Part shown: in pieces, positions 47,318 to 60,080 of the stretch
Numbering within the stretch: position 1 is the first letter of the stretch
Layout: each line of letters starts with the position of its first letter
Source: Pyrocephalus nanus
Taxonomy: Eukaryota; Chordata; Aves; Passeriformes; Tyrannidae
Assembly: GCA_038380795.1 (NCBI GenBank)
Contig: CM076279.1
Coordinates: 1,751,001-1,815,000, forward strand
Direction: 5' to 3'
DNA length: 64,000 nucleotides
Notes under the pieces: model-generated
Told to the model about the DNA's origin: nothing
Databases searched by the model: none
Seen by the model: only the letters and a program-made list of their open reading frames with translations
Program-made: the position numbers and the translations under genes

Positions 47318-49015
47318 CCTGAGCCTTCTGTGAGTGCAAATCAGCTCCTGGAATAAGGAACAGCAACAGCTCCTCCATCTTCTACCTGAGCCACACTCAG
47401 GATAAACACACCCCTGCCCATACCCTCACCTGTCTCCACTTTGGGAAATGTTTCCAAGTGTGTGTTTTAGCTATTTTGAACGAGAAATGCCACCATTTAA
47501 AGAAAAAAAAAAATTAACTGGCAAAATACCTTTTTAATGAGCCTAAAATGGAATGTATATGACAGTGACAGGAGTAACTCAGTGAAATCCCAGCTGCTCC
47601 TTTTAATTGCTCCTAATTTGCTCTCAGGTGCTGGTAATTGGAACAATTTGCCTGCAGAAACCTGTGAGGTCTCAGACACTAATTGATTTTGTCTTGCCTA
47701 ATCAGCCCCACCAAAAGCAGGGCTTATTTCAGTGCCTGCTTTTCAGCTTAGTGCTGTCCTGGTGTGAGGCAGGGAATGTCCCCACCACCCACCCAACTCA
47801 TCCATCCACTCGTGGGGCTGAGTCAGCTCCTCGCAGGGGAAGCTGAAGCACCTCTGGCTGCTGAAAATAAACCTCTAATGAGACAGCACAGCCTTGGGAT
47901 ACGTATTAAATATTAAAAGGTGATGCCTGAAGTTTATTCCAACTCAACCAGTCCTAAAAAATGTGGTGTTTGCAGGCATTTCTTTTTTTTTTTTTTCCCT
48001 TGTGCTCGGAGAGCAGCTAAATTTGAATGGAAAAATAAGCTCTGCCTTGCATGTGTAGCAAGAGAGAATAAATCATATAATGGGCTATTTAATTTTCTTT
48101 TGAAAAACAATTCAGGTTCTCAGTGCTGCGATTTAAGGAGGCTCTGTTACTCTATTTCAGGATAATTTATTGTATTATTATTATCTGGTACAGAAAAATA
48201 GTGGAAGGAAGCTCTCAGCAGACACTGGTGTACCTTGCAGTGAGGTCACTGTTTGGGAAGAGAACCCACCTTCAGTGCCTCATACCCTGTTCCAGAATGC
48301 TCCAGATGTTATTTCTGAGCCATGTGAGGGTAAAGTGAAGCTCAGGGAATGGTTCCACTGCCTTATTAAACTTGCATTTTGCCACTTCCCTCCAGCCAGA
48401 GGCACGAGGAAGCACAGGGACCCTCGAACAGCCCCAGGAGGGGGGGAGCATTGGGATCTCTGTGCCTGTGGCCACACCTGGATTGACACTAGAGTTTCTT
48501 GGGATTCACTCTGATCCCACCAAACCCAGACCTTTAAATTGCTGCAGCACAGGCACCACTTCAGGGAAGCTGATTTGATGCTCGAAAATCTCACAGTTTC
48601 TATTTTTTTTTTTTAAGTTTACCCTATTTAATAAATTCATAATTTAACTAAATCAATTTGAAGTATTCCCATGCACTAAGCAGCATTTTGAAGATGTTTT
48701 TCCTTGCTGAGATCAGCTGGGTCAGCACATCCCCTCCAAAAACACTTTTCCCAGCTGACCTGTGAGGAGAATCACCCCTTGAAGAGAGAATTCCATGTTT
48801 GTGCATTGGGACCAAACACCACCAATCCCTTTCACTGCAAATTTCCCTTTGCCATTACCACGTTTTTCAGAAGGAAGTAGATTGTGAGCCTGGAAAGATT
48901 TATGGCTCCATTCTAAAATATCTATCATTTTAAATGCAACACTGCTGCTGACTTGCACTGAGCTGCCTAAGATAGGCTGGTAAAGTACTTAAAAAAAACC
49001 CAAACCAAACCAAAC

Positions 49016-49033
49016 AAAAAAAAAAAAAAAAAA
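49016..49033. repeat. Poly(A) tract, A18 after AACC/AAAC repeats
   Basis: A8, then 'cccaaaccaaaccaaac', then A18. Confidence 0.93.
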
Positions 49034-49474
49034 GCCATTACAATATATCCAGATACTTTTCAAGAACTTTTGTCGGGCATGGCCAAGCTTGGAGCCATAT
49101 TTCATGAGAACTGCTATTTACATTTCAGCTCCATAGGCTCGCTCTTTATGTCCTTTTCCATTGCTCTGCATTGCCAAGGCTTGTGCATAAATAGAAATTT
49201 TCCCTGTGGCTCCCCCCAGGCCGTGGAGCCCTCGGGGCTGGTGTGACATCACCCCTTGTCCTCAGGAACTCCTCAGATCTGACCTCAGGTGCTGGGTTGG
49301 TTTTTTTTTTTTGGTATAACCATTATTGAAAATGCAGCAGAGGAGATTTACTGGCTGGTAAGAGTTTCTAATGGTCAGAGATTAAGGGTGGGACTTTCCA
49401 AACAGTCTGAGCCTTGAGCAGGGTCAGGTTTGAACTCCATTACCCAGCAGCTTTTCAAGGCTCCACCCTAAACC

Positions 49475-49700
49475 TGTATGAAATTATTCTAGCGGCAAGC
49501 AAAGCGTATTTACCTAATGTCAAATATTAAACATTACTGCCCATTAAAATATAGGCCTTCATTATACTTGGCCTGGTGCAGATGTGCAGGAGAGAAGGAG
49601 TAATTATCTTTTCCCGAGCCCCGGGCAGAGGAGCTGCCGCTAAATTTCGGTGTCTGCCTGCGGGCAACGAGCGCCTACATTTTGGGGGAGCGAGTTCCAC
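49475..49700. promoter_or_regulatory. Enhancer-like block with CpG-bearing core
   Basis: 'attattctagcggcaagcaa', 'gcgtatttacctaatgtcaa', 'cccattaaaatataggcctt' and 'gagtaattatcttttcccga' lead into a CpG-containing segment ('gccgctaaatttcggtgtct', 'gcgggcaacgagcgcctaca'). Unmutated CpGs in otherwise CpG-poor DNA, together with TAATTA cores, suggest constraint. No splice-bounded frame was recognised. Confidence 0.3.
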
Positions 49701-50481
49701 CTTCAGGCCGTGATTCCTGCTGGGAACCAGGTCCCTCAGAAGGCAGGGGAGCCCATCTGACTGTGCAGAAGATGAGACATCCAAATTTGTGGGCACCCTG
49801 GAGGCCGAAATAGCTCTGCCACTCGGCAAAGCCCTGCCAGCCGTGGGGTGGGAACACAAGGAATGTTTCTTCCTCCTCATCCCCAACCCCTGTGCCTGCT
49901 CCACCAGCCTCCTCTCGGCCTCACGCACTCAAACACAAAATGCCTGCAAGAGGAGCAGCTCTTGGAAGAGCACCCAGGTGAAAAACAAACCCTGCCGCTG
50001 TTTGCTGGGCCACGACCCCAGGGTGGGAACCTGGCTGCGCTCCACTTGCTGGGGGACGTTAGAGGAGAGGTGACAAATGTGGCCCGGGGGTGGCAAGTGA
50101 GGCACCTCGGCTCTGGATTGTGCTGACAGGGCGAGTTCTGGTGGAAGGGCAGGGCAGAAAGCCATGCCAAGGGCAGCCCTGGCCCCGTGCCGTGCCCGGG
50201 GAGTGCCCCCACAGCCAGGCAGGGATGCCCCACGCCAGCCCTGCCCCTCGGTCAGCCTTCAACTCTCTGAAAAAGCTGCAGGGAATTGGGCTGAAAGGGT
50301 GAATTGCTGGTAGCAATGAGGGATGTGCTTATGTATCTCAGCTCAGGTTTTCCTCCCAGCTCTTCCCTCCTTGCTCCATCGTGAGGCTTTTCCCTAAGAA
50401 ACCTTGGAGAGGGTTGGAGAGTGCCCAAGGTGTCTGCACTGCCCAGGCTCTCAACTGTGCTGCCCAGGAGTTTGCAGAGGT
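49701..50481. other. GC-rich unique stretch, no gene recognised
   Basis: Several overlapping frames of 60-118 codons exist on both strands because stops are rare in GC-rich DNA. None shows a domain or a convincing splice context. Confidence 0.45.
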
Positions 50482-50684
50482 GGGATATTGGGAAGGAATT
50501 CTTGGCTGGGAGGGTGGAAAGGGCCTGGCACAGATTGCCCAGAGAAGCTGTGGCTGCCCCTGGATCCCTGGAAGTGTACAAGGATAGGTTGGAGCACCCT
50601 GGGCTGGTGGAAGGTGTCCCTGCCCATGGCTTGACAATGAGCTTTGAGATCCCTTTGAACCCAAACCATTCTGTGATTCTGTGA
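50482..50684 (+). mobile_element. CR1 LINE 3' end
   Basis: 'ggatattgggaaggaattct', 'gggcctggcacagattgccc', 'agagaagctgtggctgcccc', 'gctggtggaaggtgtccctg' and 'accattctgtgattctgtga' cover the CR1 3' end to its octamer tail. It lacks the 'gacagggcttggagcaacct' segment in full ('ataggttggagcaccctggg'). Confidence 0.95.
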
Positions 50685-51420
50685 AAACAGCAGCTTGCTG
50701 GTGATGCTGTTTAAAATTCCAACTGCTTCAGAGATATTTCTGCTGTTTGGTCAGGTTAAGAAGTGTTTTCCAAAGGGGCAGAGCAGAATTCAGGGGGTTC
50801 TGGCCATGGCAGACCCTCAGAGCAAAGTCTCACTCTCTACATCCCACCAAGACCAGGTGAGGTTAAATCCTGACCAGCTTTAGGATTTTGAGGTTGGGTT
50901 TGGTTGTGGTTTGTTTTTTTTTTTTTGTGACATCTCGTAGAATGGCAGAACATGCTAAAAATGCCCCCAAAAATATAAGTATGGGAAAAGTATTGACCAT
51001 CCCACTTAACCCAAGACTCATATAGTTTGGTTTGGTTTGAAAGTTGTATAAATATCCCAAAGCCATCCTCACAAAAAAAAAAATAAATCTCTGGAGCTGG
51101 TATTAGGGGTGTTCTGGTGTCTTCTTTGGTGACAATTTTACTACAGTGACAGTCACTGTAACACTTTTTCCCAGGAAAACTGCAAAGGTTGTAATTGCCA
51201 AGATTTCATAGACTTGAAAATGGTTTAAGGTCTGCTCTTCTCTGGCCACATAGAGAGCAAGACAGGAGGAAAGTTGCTTTTATATAAAATGACTTTGCAC
51301 ACTCGTGGAAGTCAATACACACGTGAGAACAGAATTAAAGGAATGGGTTCTGCATCCCCTTTTGAGGTTTAAAATGACTTTATAACAATGCTTTAATGAA
51401 TATTTCTCCTTCCTCACACT

Positions 51421-51422
<2 letters not shown>
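50685..51422. other. Unique non-coding stretch
   Basis: T12 near 50915-50926 and A11 near 51074. No gene-like frame was recognised. Confidence 0.5.

Positions 51423-51458
<36 letters not shown>
51423..51458. repeat. Poly(T) tract, T36
   Basis: Thirty-six consecutive T residues, the longest homopolymer in the window, followed by AA and a G-rich block. Assembly length may be unreliable here. Confidence 0.95.
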
Positions 51459-51460
<2 letters not shown>

Positions 51461-51461
<1 letters not shown>

Positions 51462-51482
51462 GGAGAGGGGCAAAGGGGAGGG
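51461..51482 (+). other. G-quadruplex motif
   Basis: GGG-AGA-GGGG-CAAA-GGGG-A-GGG satisfies the four-G-run, loop 1-7 rule. Further G runs continue to about 51515. It abuts T36 with only AA between. Confidence 0.75.
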
Positions 51483-51834
51483 AGGAGGAGGGGGATTGGG
51501 GATTGAGCACAGGGGTGTCAATGAGATGACACCAGTGGGGCAGGAGCAGCTCCTGCTGCTTCCAGAGGTGCCAGAGCTACCCGGGCCATCGGCATTATCA
51601 CGGCTCAAAGTTGGCCAGGGTCACCCCGGTTCATCTGCTTTATACATTGGTTGCCTTCTCCTCGTTACTTGCCAAACAAACCTTTTTATTTTTGCACACG
51701 TTTATGTTGATTTTGTGGTTTCTGAAATTGGATTCTGTCTCCTACGGGCCTGAGTTTCCACGGTAACTCCAGCCCTTATCTGCTGCTGCTGTTTGGCACA
51801 CAGACAACAAGGCCTTTCAGTTTACTTCTCCCAT

Positions 51835-51960
51835 TTTTTTCCCCCCTTAATATTATTTTCTTTTAAAACCCTTTTTTTTTTTTTTTCTTCTTCAGCGTGT
51901 TCTTTTTCTTTCCCCCCCCTTTTTTTTTTTTTGGTAATTTTTTTATTATTTTTACTTCTC
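51835..51960. repeat. Polypyrimidine-rich low-complexity tract
   Basis: Long T and C runs (T14, C8, T12) interrupted by 'cttcttcagcgtgttc'. Frames through it are Phe/Leu/Ser artefacts. Confidence 0.85.
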
Positions 51961-51974
51961 CCAACCCCTGTCAT

Positions 51975-52160
51975 TTAAAAATCACATAATTAATTGAGCA
52001 CATCCTGTGCCACACGGGGCTGCCACGACTTTGAAGTCCCAATAGATCATTTTATGGAGCCGTGGGTACCATTTTTTCCGAGGCAGCACCAGGCGCCAGG
52101 GCGAGGGCTTGTGGAATTTAGCATATCCTACTCCAGGTATGATAAAGAAACCTTGGCACC
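51975..52160. promoter_or_regulatory. Word-rich unique block (conserved non-coding or exon candidate)
   Basis: 'cacataattaattgagcaca' contains overlapping TAATTA cores. The rest is complex unique sequence with CpGs ('ggagccgtgggtaccatttt', 'ggcgccagggcgagggctt'-like). It overlaps a 69-codon minus-strand frame (51982-52191) whose peptide includes PSPWRLVLPRKKWYPRL. No splice-bounded exon is evident, so I favour a regulatory element. Confidence 0.25.
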
Positions 52161-55100
52161 TTCTGTTTGTTTTTACTAATTTCCTTTCCAAACTGCCTTT
52201 TCAATATAGAGGAAAGACCTCAGGACTTAAAGTTTGTTATTTTCTCTCCAAAGTTAGTCCCTGTTCCCCCTGGCTCCCTCCTCCCCTTCCTTTAAACCAG
52301 ACTGAACTGCTTCTTCTCTCCCTGCTAAGTTTTGCTTTTTTGCCTTTTCTTTTCTTCAGGAAAGTGTGGTCTGATTTAGCATCATGGAGCTGTTACTGAG
52401 CCTGGAGCAGCAGTGAAAGCAGCCGAGGGAAAAAGACCCCGACAGGCTCTATTAACCCCTAAAAACAATAAATGATCTCATCACCTTCTCAAAGACAGAA
52501 GAAGAAATAATAATACAATCATTTACTGCAGGGAGGGAACAAGTCTTTTGGGGGTTGGTGCTGGAATCTCTCCCCAAGGACGCTGTTGTTGCCATTCACC
52601 AGGAGGGGCTGAGTTTTTACCAAGCTGCAAAGTCAGCATTAAAAAAGGAGAATATGGATGCACAGACACAGCAGGACATGTATATGTGTGAAGAACAGAG
52701 AGAGGAAGAGAGAAGATGAGTGAAAACACTTTAAATCAAGGAAAAAATAGCTCCTAACACGAAGTGTTGCAGTGGCACCTCGTTGCATCCTGCACTTGAA
52801 ACAGATCCCCTGCAAACTCTTTAAATCAGAGTCAGGAACTCCTGGAGATGTGTTTAAAACCGTTGCTTGTCGTGGATTTTTACCAGATTTTGAAAAGACA
52901 AACAGGATCACTCGCAGTGGTTTTGTAGCCAGGAGCTGAAGCAGAAGGAATCCCTGCAGAATTACTATCTCCCCTCTGGAATGATGGGCATTTTGTCTCA
53001 CAGAGAATAAGAGAAAATGAGAGAAAATGAGATTTTTTTTGTACAGACATTTCGAGCCAGCTTCTGACATCTGATGGGAAATCTCATTCTTGCCCACAGA
53101 GTCCATAAAAGGCTTTAAAAATCCTGCAGAAGAAAAAAAATAGTCTTGTTCTCCATGAAATTTTGAACAGTTTTAAAATGATTGCTGAGTATATTTATGC
53201 TTGATTTTTATAGAGCTTCCTTTATTTCATGGCTACTCAGGGTCTTTATTCAAAATCCCACATTGGAAATGAAAAGATTTCCATTGTTTCCGATGGGCTT
53301 CGGATGAAACAGCTGAGAAACTTTCTGGGAGACTAAAAATGGGAACCAATTCATGATGAATCCCAGAGGTTCAGTTTAAGAGCCTGTATAGCAGATCTTG
53401 GTCTCTCTTCAAGGCTGTGGGATAACCCAGTATGCTCATTGTCTAAATGTTTATTCATTTTGATCTAAATAAACAGGCAGGAAAATGCTGATTTTATATT
53501 CATATGCTTTCCAAAATCATGTCCATAGGAAAATGGACTAATTGAACAGGGCTGGAATTTATGGTCCATATCTCCAGCCATTAAGAACAACTGCTTTACA
53601 CAGTGAATATTTTATGATGCCATTAAACCATTTTATAAATTACTGTTTAATACTGACTGTTTCAGAAGTATATTTAATGTCACTTATCCCATTTTTCTGC
53701 CTTCCTCCCCGTTTTCTCCCTCTCCTTTGCTCATTTGAAATGCTGGTGGAATGCAAGATTTGTGAGCAGCTCCGATATTTGGCAAATAAAGCATAAAAGA
53801 AATGTCAGTTTGCCTTGGTGTGAACAAGTCCCAAGTTTTTGGGGCTCTGGAGAAGCTTTGCCACAGATTCCACAGGGACACATCAGCAGAGTCACACTGA
53901 GGGAAGGTTCAGACGTGGAGAGCACCTTTATTAACTCCCACGTTTCCATCCAGCAGGTCAGTCAGTTATTCCCTGGAATTTTGTGCACTCCAGGCAAGTG
54001 AGCTTGATCTGTGAACCTCTCCATTGCAGAAATAAAACTCCAGAAACCTGGCCTAGATTTGGGCTTGGAGCAAAACCTGAAAGTTGGCGAATTTCAGATT
54101 ATTTGGGGTGATGTTGCAAGCAATTACCCAGCAGCTGCCTACCAGGGTCTGAGCGAGGCAGAATGTGAAAATTCGATCTGTATATGAAAGTGTTGAGCTG
54201 TTTCAAATAGCCAATGGGCTTTTATGATAATTTCTTTAACTCCACAACTTGTTCAGTGCAAACCTACAGGTTTGGTGGGGGTTTTTTTCCCCCCTGCAAG
54301 AGGCAAAGCAGACAATGAAGTTGCAGAAAGTGTATGAGACTGGTTTTGTTTAACTTTGGTCTTCTCAATTTACTCTCCCTGCCGCTGCCCTCTGGATATT
54401 TTTATGGAAGCAAAAGAAAATGCTCCTTTTATGAATTAGAGCCACGCATGGGGGTGACTCATTTGGCAGTATTAATAAGGGGTAGGTTGGGTTTTATTTT
54501 GAAATCTCCTCCAGAATTATTTGGGTGAAAGAGAAAAATGGTCAAATTGCAGAACGAGGCCCATTGGCTACAGGGGAGGGTTTTACCTTTCCTGTGGTGT
54601 TTCTAATTCTGCAGAATAACAGGATTAGAAAGAAAATACACGGCGTGAGTTGCAAGGAGAACTCGTCCAAGGGACAGCCAGCCTGGGGATGTTCTTGTCT
54701 GGGAGGTGGAGGTGCAGCTCAGGCTTGGGAGGACCAGGAGCCTTTCTCTTCCGTGTAATAACACCATTCTAAAAAATAATACTGAACCAGAAATATTATT
54801 AAACCAAAAAATAATAGTGTGGGAGGAGAAGAAGAAGGAAGGCCACCAGTAGTATTCACAGTTGTGAGCCAAATGCAGTGAATAGTTTCTAGCCAAACAT
54901 CCCTCCAAAATCTACCAGGTTGGCCCTCCACTTTGTGATTTCATACATGGAATTAAAAAGCATTTGTCATTTCATCAGGTATTTCTTACAGGAAAGTTAA
55001 ATACAGGGCAGTTGCCTGAGGGAAGCTGTGTACAAGGTAGCTGAAGCAAAATCTGCCTCAGTCTCAAGTCCAGCCCATTCTCTGAATGATGTCTCTTTGC

Positions 55101-57956
55101 TCAGACCTTTCACTAGCATTGCAGGTGTCATTTATCTCCAGAGCAGCATTTTTCCAAGGCTGGAAGTATCCATCCTTCACTGCCCATTGTCTGTATTGTG
55201 TAAATCAGCAATATAAGGAATTCTTGCTGTTTGTGAGCTCTTGCCTCCCTGCCTCCATTCACAAGTAACTCCCCAATAATTAAATTGTTCAGGTTTTGAT
55301 CTTGCTCACAGGAGCAGAGCAGTTTTCATTCCCTCAGGGGTTCGATTCTCCTGAAGGGTTATGATTCCAGCCTTCCCTTTCTCCCCGATGTGGCTCCTGC
55401 AGACCCGGGGGCTGATAGGGCCCTGCACAGCACCAGCTCTCTGTTTTCTCTGTAAATACAGCCTACAAAATTTCAACAAGTCAGCCCTTGTGTGCCACAC
55501 CGGGAGATTGATGACAAACCACATTATTTTTCCCCTCCATAGAACTGCCCACAATCACAACGGTGCTCTCTCCAAACACTGCTTTTGGCCCAGGAGGGAA
55601 AGGCCACGAGCACAGCCCGCTATCTCTGACACTGAGCACCATTATTGGGGCAAAATGCCCTTTTCTTCCCTCTTTTTTTTTCCCCTCTCCGTGATAAAAT
55701 ATTGGATCTGGTTCTGCCACGTGGGCTGATGCAAAGCCACTAAGCCATCAGCAAAGGTTATCTCAATAACAAGGTACAGAGAGGAGGGGAAAAAACACTT
55801 GACAAATCCTGTTTAGTTCTCTGATCTGCTCCTGGTTACTCCTAAACAAGGGCAGCTGGTGAAATTGGGATTATTAGTGTTTCCTGTAGGTTAGATTTGT
55901 AACATGTTTGGGTTTGTTTGTTTTGTTGTTTTGTTTTGTTTTTTTTTTTTTTTTTTTAACCAAAGATCTGTATTTTCTTTTGGCCTTGTGTTTGCAAACA
56001 ACGGACCTGGTGTGATGACTCAACTCTGATCACTTGTCCAGTGCCACTCACAGACAAACCCACAGAGCTGTAAAATGGCAGGAGACAGCAATCTGCAAAA
56101 GTAAATTAAAAAGTCAATAAAAGGCCCCATCTCCTGAGAAGTGACTCTGTTGCTGTGCTCATCCTCTCATCCCTCCTGGACCCAACATCCAAGCCCCTGA
56201 TTTTTGTGCTGCCGTCCCTCCTGCATTTCAGTTGCTCCTCTCTGGGCATGACCAGCAGTAGCACTGGGAGAAGAGGGATTGCTGGGTGCTCTGATGATGT
56301 TTCCAGAAATCTGCTGTCCTCCAGATAACCGAGTTCCCAGGCTCAGGGGCAGAGGGCTGAGCAGAGGCAGCACCTGAAGAGCGAGCCTTCCTTTCGAGTG
56401 AAAAACGCTCAGGGCACCAAACGTGTGTCAGGATCCCTAATTTGTCAGGAGGCTGCTCTGGGCTCATCTCATCCATCACCCTGCCACTGTGCTGGGAACG
56501 GTGCTGAAAAGACACAAGTCATTTACTCAGAAATGTTTTCTTTATCTCTGGGCACCCGGAGAAGTTGCAGGAGAGCCCCGGGGGTCTTTGTGCTCCCTGC
56601 CCAGGGTTTACAGGACGTGTTTGACTTCTGTAGTTTGTGTATGAAACGGGGATGGCCGAGTCTTTCTTCCTTCAGTGGCACTTCTGTTTGAAATGGGGAT
56701 GTGCAGCATATTTCTGGGTGATAAAAAGAACCTCCTTGTGTTAACTTTCCCCTCCCCTTTAAGCTTTCAATAATTTCCTGCTGATTCCAGTTTGCTGTTG
56801 GATTTCGATTTATTTCCTTAGATTTCTGGGTAAATGGTGGCATTCCAAGGGGTACAAATCATTCAGAGAGCTGTAGATAAAAAATAAATGACTTAATTCT
56901 TCGACAAGGACACATATATTACTAATATTTAGAGATTAGAGATTGCAATGAGGCAAATTTAATCAGCCCAATTTTTAGGGGTCACATATACAATTTCTAC
57001 ATGTTTTCATCCCTGTACAAATTTTTTATCCCATCAGCATCACTGTACCTCCAAGATTCTCAATAAACTCTCTTAGGCTATTGTGGCTTCTAAAGCTTAT
57101 ATAGCCCTAGAAAACAGACAAAACCACCTGAGCAACAGCCTAAAATTCCTCTGGAGTTGTAAATTGCCTCTACATTGGTTGGTTGAAGCTAAATAGTTCT
57201 GAAAACCTCATTCCTGCTTGGAATTTCAGATAATAAAAATTTGGAAAATGAAATAAACCCTTGAGATTTCAGTCAGAGATGAACCAAAGTAAACTGCAAA
57301 CTTCCAAATTCTGTGATTTTCTTGAATCTCAAAGCAACTTGGGGAGTAAGACTTTATGGCTGAAATGCTGATATTAATTTCCAAAATTTAAGAGAATTTC
57401 AATTCTTGGGAAATATTAAAAATCCCACTTTTGGTTCTAGAAGAACAGTGAACATCAGCAGCAACTCAGCTCACACTGAGCTTTGCCCAGGCCCTTGTGC
57501 AGGGGCAGGGGAAGGATTTTAAAGGAGTTTTAGCAGTTAAGTGGGATAAAGAACATTGGGCTGATGCCTCGAGTAGCTCTGTAAATCCCACCAGTTTTCC
57601 ATGCAGTTTCTGACACCTCCGTGGAAAATCTGCACAGCTTAATCCTGGGAGCTCGAGCCCTGCTCTGGAGCAGCGCTGGGAATGAATTCAGGCTGCAGTT
57701 TGGAGCAGTGGAAACCCAGAAATCCTTCTGAGTTGGTAGCAAACACCTCTACATTTAATTTAGGGGGGTTTATTTGTTTGTTTTTTTCCACGACTAATCA
57801 ACTGAGAATGTGCTGATCAATAAGAACATCCCTCAGCAGGTCGGGAGTCCCTGCAAAGAGCAGCAGTTCAAGCTGTGCAGATTTGCAGGGAGCTGAGCTG
57901 GGACAGCGAGGTGAAGACGAGGGAAGAGCCTGCATTGTATTTCTTTTCCTTAAATG
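52161..57956. other. Unique non-coding stretch
   Basis: Small tandem GAGAAAATGA units lie at 53003-53031. T19 is at 55939-55957, preceded by TTTTG/TTG words. Frames up to 155 codons (minus, 52639-53106) have no domain. No transposon was recognised. Confidence 0.5.
55939..55957. repeat. Poly(T) tract, T19
   Basis: Nineteen T residues at the end of a TTTG/TTTTG-rich stretch that starts near 55908. Confidence 0.93.
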
Positions 57957-58001
57957 AAAAAAAAAAAAAAAAAGAAAAAAAAAGAAAAAGAAAGAAAAAG
58001 A
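57957..58001. repeat. (A)n/(AAAAG)n tract
   Basis: A17, then AAAG/AAAAAG units to about 58001. The Phe/Leu-rich minus-strand frame is an artefact. Confidence 0.93.
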
Positions 58002-60040
58002 GCAATAAAGCAAAAGGCACTTCCTAAAGGTAGCCATTAAATCATTCAACACTCAGCTCCCCCGAGAGCAGAGGGTTCCTCTCTCCCTTCCAGGATGGGT
58101 TTTCACCGACCATCCCTCATCCAGGGCTCAGTGTCTTCACCCTGCTCTCCCTGGGCATTGCCCCAGCCTCCCTGCACCGGGACAGCCCCTCCAGCTCTCT
58201 CTGAGATGGGCTTTGGCCCCATATATCACTTTCTGAAAAGTTCTCAATGGGTCCCCAAAGATGTGGGCCAAGGGCTCTGTTTTGCTCGTGATAATGTGCT
58301 AATGCCCCCAGACCCGGCATAAATCTCCTCCACGCACCAGCATTTGTCAAAGTCACAACACGGGGCTGGAAACAGAGGGGGAAAAAAAACCCCAAACCCA
58401 ACAGAAAAAAAAAAAAAAAAAAAAAGGAGGAAGAGATAGAAAACGTGGCTTTGTTTTTTTCTTCCCTCCCATGTGATTTTTCCCTCCTTCTCTCCCCCTT
58501 CCCCTTTTCTCTTAATCTCTAAACCATCTGATTGTCCAGAAATGGCAAATAAAGGGTTTAGTCTCTTCTTTTGGTGTGTGTGTATGTGCACACGTGCCTG
58601 TGTTTGCTGCACACTTAGGAATGGAAACTGGGAGTTGTTCAGGGAGCCTTTGCCAACCCCTGCTCAGGAAAGTGCTTTTTGGGAGAGATTTGGTCTCCTG
58701 GTGCTGGTCCCCAGTTTAGTCATCACTTGGGCTGATAAAATTGGATGGAAAAACACGATCATATCAAAAGCCTTAAAGACTTGATGGGATTGGTTTTTTA
58801 GTCATCTCTGAGGGAACAACCCGACAGGCCACATCAAAATGCTCCCTAGAGCTTGTTTGAAGGGAAAGAAAAGAAATCTTGAGAGAGAAAAATCAAACTT
58901 GTTTCGATGTTTTATTTCTCTTTCCCCTTTTCAGCTCTGTTTCAATTTTTATTTTTGAAAAATTTTTTTCCCCACCACCTCCTTGCCCCATCCAGCATAC
59001 CACTGTATGTGCCTTCTTAGATCGTCCTTGAGCTCCAGAAGGTGAATTGTGCTGGTATTTGAGTGCTTTGTGTTTCTGTGTTATTAAATAAAACCCCATA
59101 ATGACTTTGGTAGACAAGAAGGTGGTTTGTCCAGCATCATTTCAAGTCACTTGGATCTGCTGGGAAGTGCCCTGTCTCTGGACCTGACACTTTAAGCACT
59201 GTCAGCACAGCCAGGGCTAAGCTGCAAACAGGAAATCAGGTAAAAAACCGGAGGGAAAACACACCCAAACTGATGGAGTGACACCAACACCAGAGATCCT
59301 CAGCGTCCTGCTGCTCTTGTCATGGGCAGGACATGACAAACCAGAGCTTCCAGCCCCTCCTGACAGTTCTCACCGATGCCAGCAAAGCCCCTGAAGCCCT
59401 TGCAGGCAGCAGTGCAAGCTGAGATCAGTCCCACGGCCCCCCAGACACACTTTGGGCAATTTTGGGTGGCCAGAACCCGGCCTGCAATGCCTTGGCAGAA
59501 TAAAGCAGATAAGCAAGATAATTTCCTTTAATCATGAAAGGATAGGCTCTGCAGTGTCAGTGGTGGATTCCCCAAAGCAGCCAGAGCCTGGAAACTCTTA
59601 CAGGGCTGGCGAGAGGAGCCTTTGTTGCGTTCTGACATTTGATCCTCAGCTCCTTGGCCATTAAACACTCTGAGCTTGCTCTCCCTGCATTGAAGTGGCT
59701 CTGTTCCTGCTCCCAGCCCTCTCCCAGGAGCTGAGGCTTTATCCTGGGTGTCCCCTTACAGGCTGGATCCTAAATCACAGCCCTGTGCTGGCTGGCTGTG
59801 CGTGAGCCCCGGCAGCGCTGGCACCGAGCCCTGGCACCTTCCCCAGCAGCCCCAGCCCCACTTGGGCTTCACCTCAGGTAACTCTTCAAAAGAAAACTGC
59901 TAATAATCGTGACTTGATGGGCGACATGGCAGGAAGGAGAAAATAACAGCCTGAAATCCGGTGTTAACCTGCAGTGGAAAACAAGCCGTGGGGTTGTTTC
60001 CATGAGGGAGCCTTGGACGCCGTACAGAGGGTGGGAGGGA
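58002..60040. other. Unique non-coding stretch
   Basis: A21 lies at 58405-58425, a C/T-rich patch at 58460-58515 and TG words at 58575-58605. No recognisable gene. Confidence 0.5.
58405..58425. repeat. Poly(A) tract, A21
   Basis: Twenty-one consecutive A residues followed by GGAGGAAGAG. Confidence 0.95.
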
Positions 60041-60080
60041 TGGGATGGGATGGGATGGGATGGGATGGGATGGGATGGGA
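60041..60080. repeat. (TGGGA)8 pentanucleotide microsatellite
   Basis: Eight exact TGGGA units, with a degenerate GGAGGGA lead. It is the same motif as the tract at 2751-2815 on the opposite strand. The periodic GMGWD-type peptides from its frames are artefacts. Confidence 0.97.

Larger units (their letters stand above)
46785..49470. other. Unique non-coding stretch
   Basis: T20 lies at 47298-47317, T14 near 47984-47997 and A18 at 49016-49033. Frames up to 114 codons (48170-48514) lack domains. Confidence 0.5.

Noticed and set aside
55330..55355. tRNA B-box-like GGTTCGATTCT
   Set aside because: There is no A box at the right distance upstream and no cloverleaf could be drawn.
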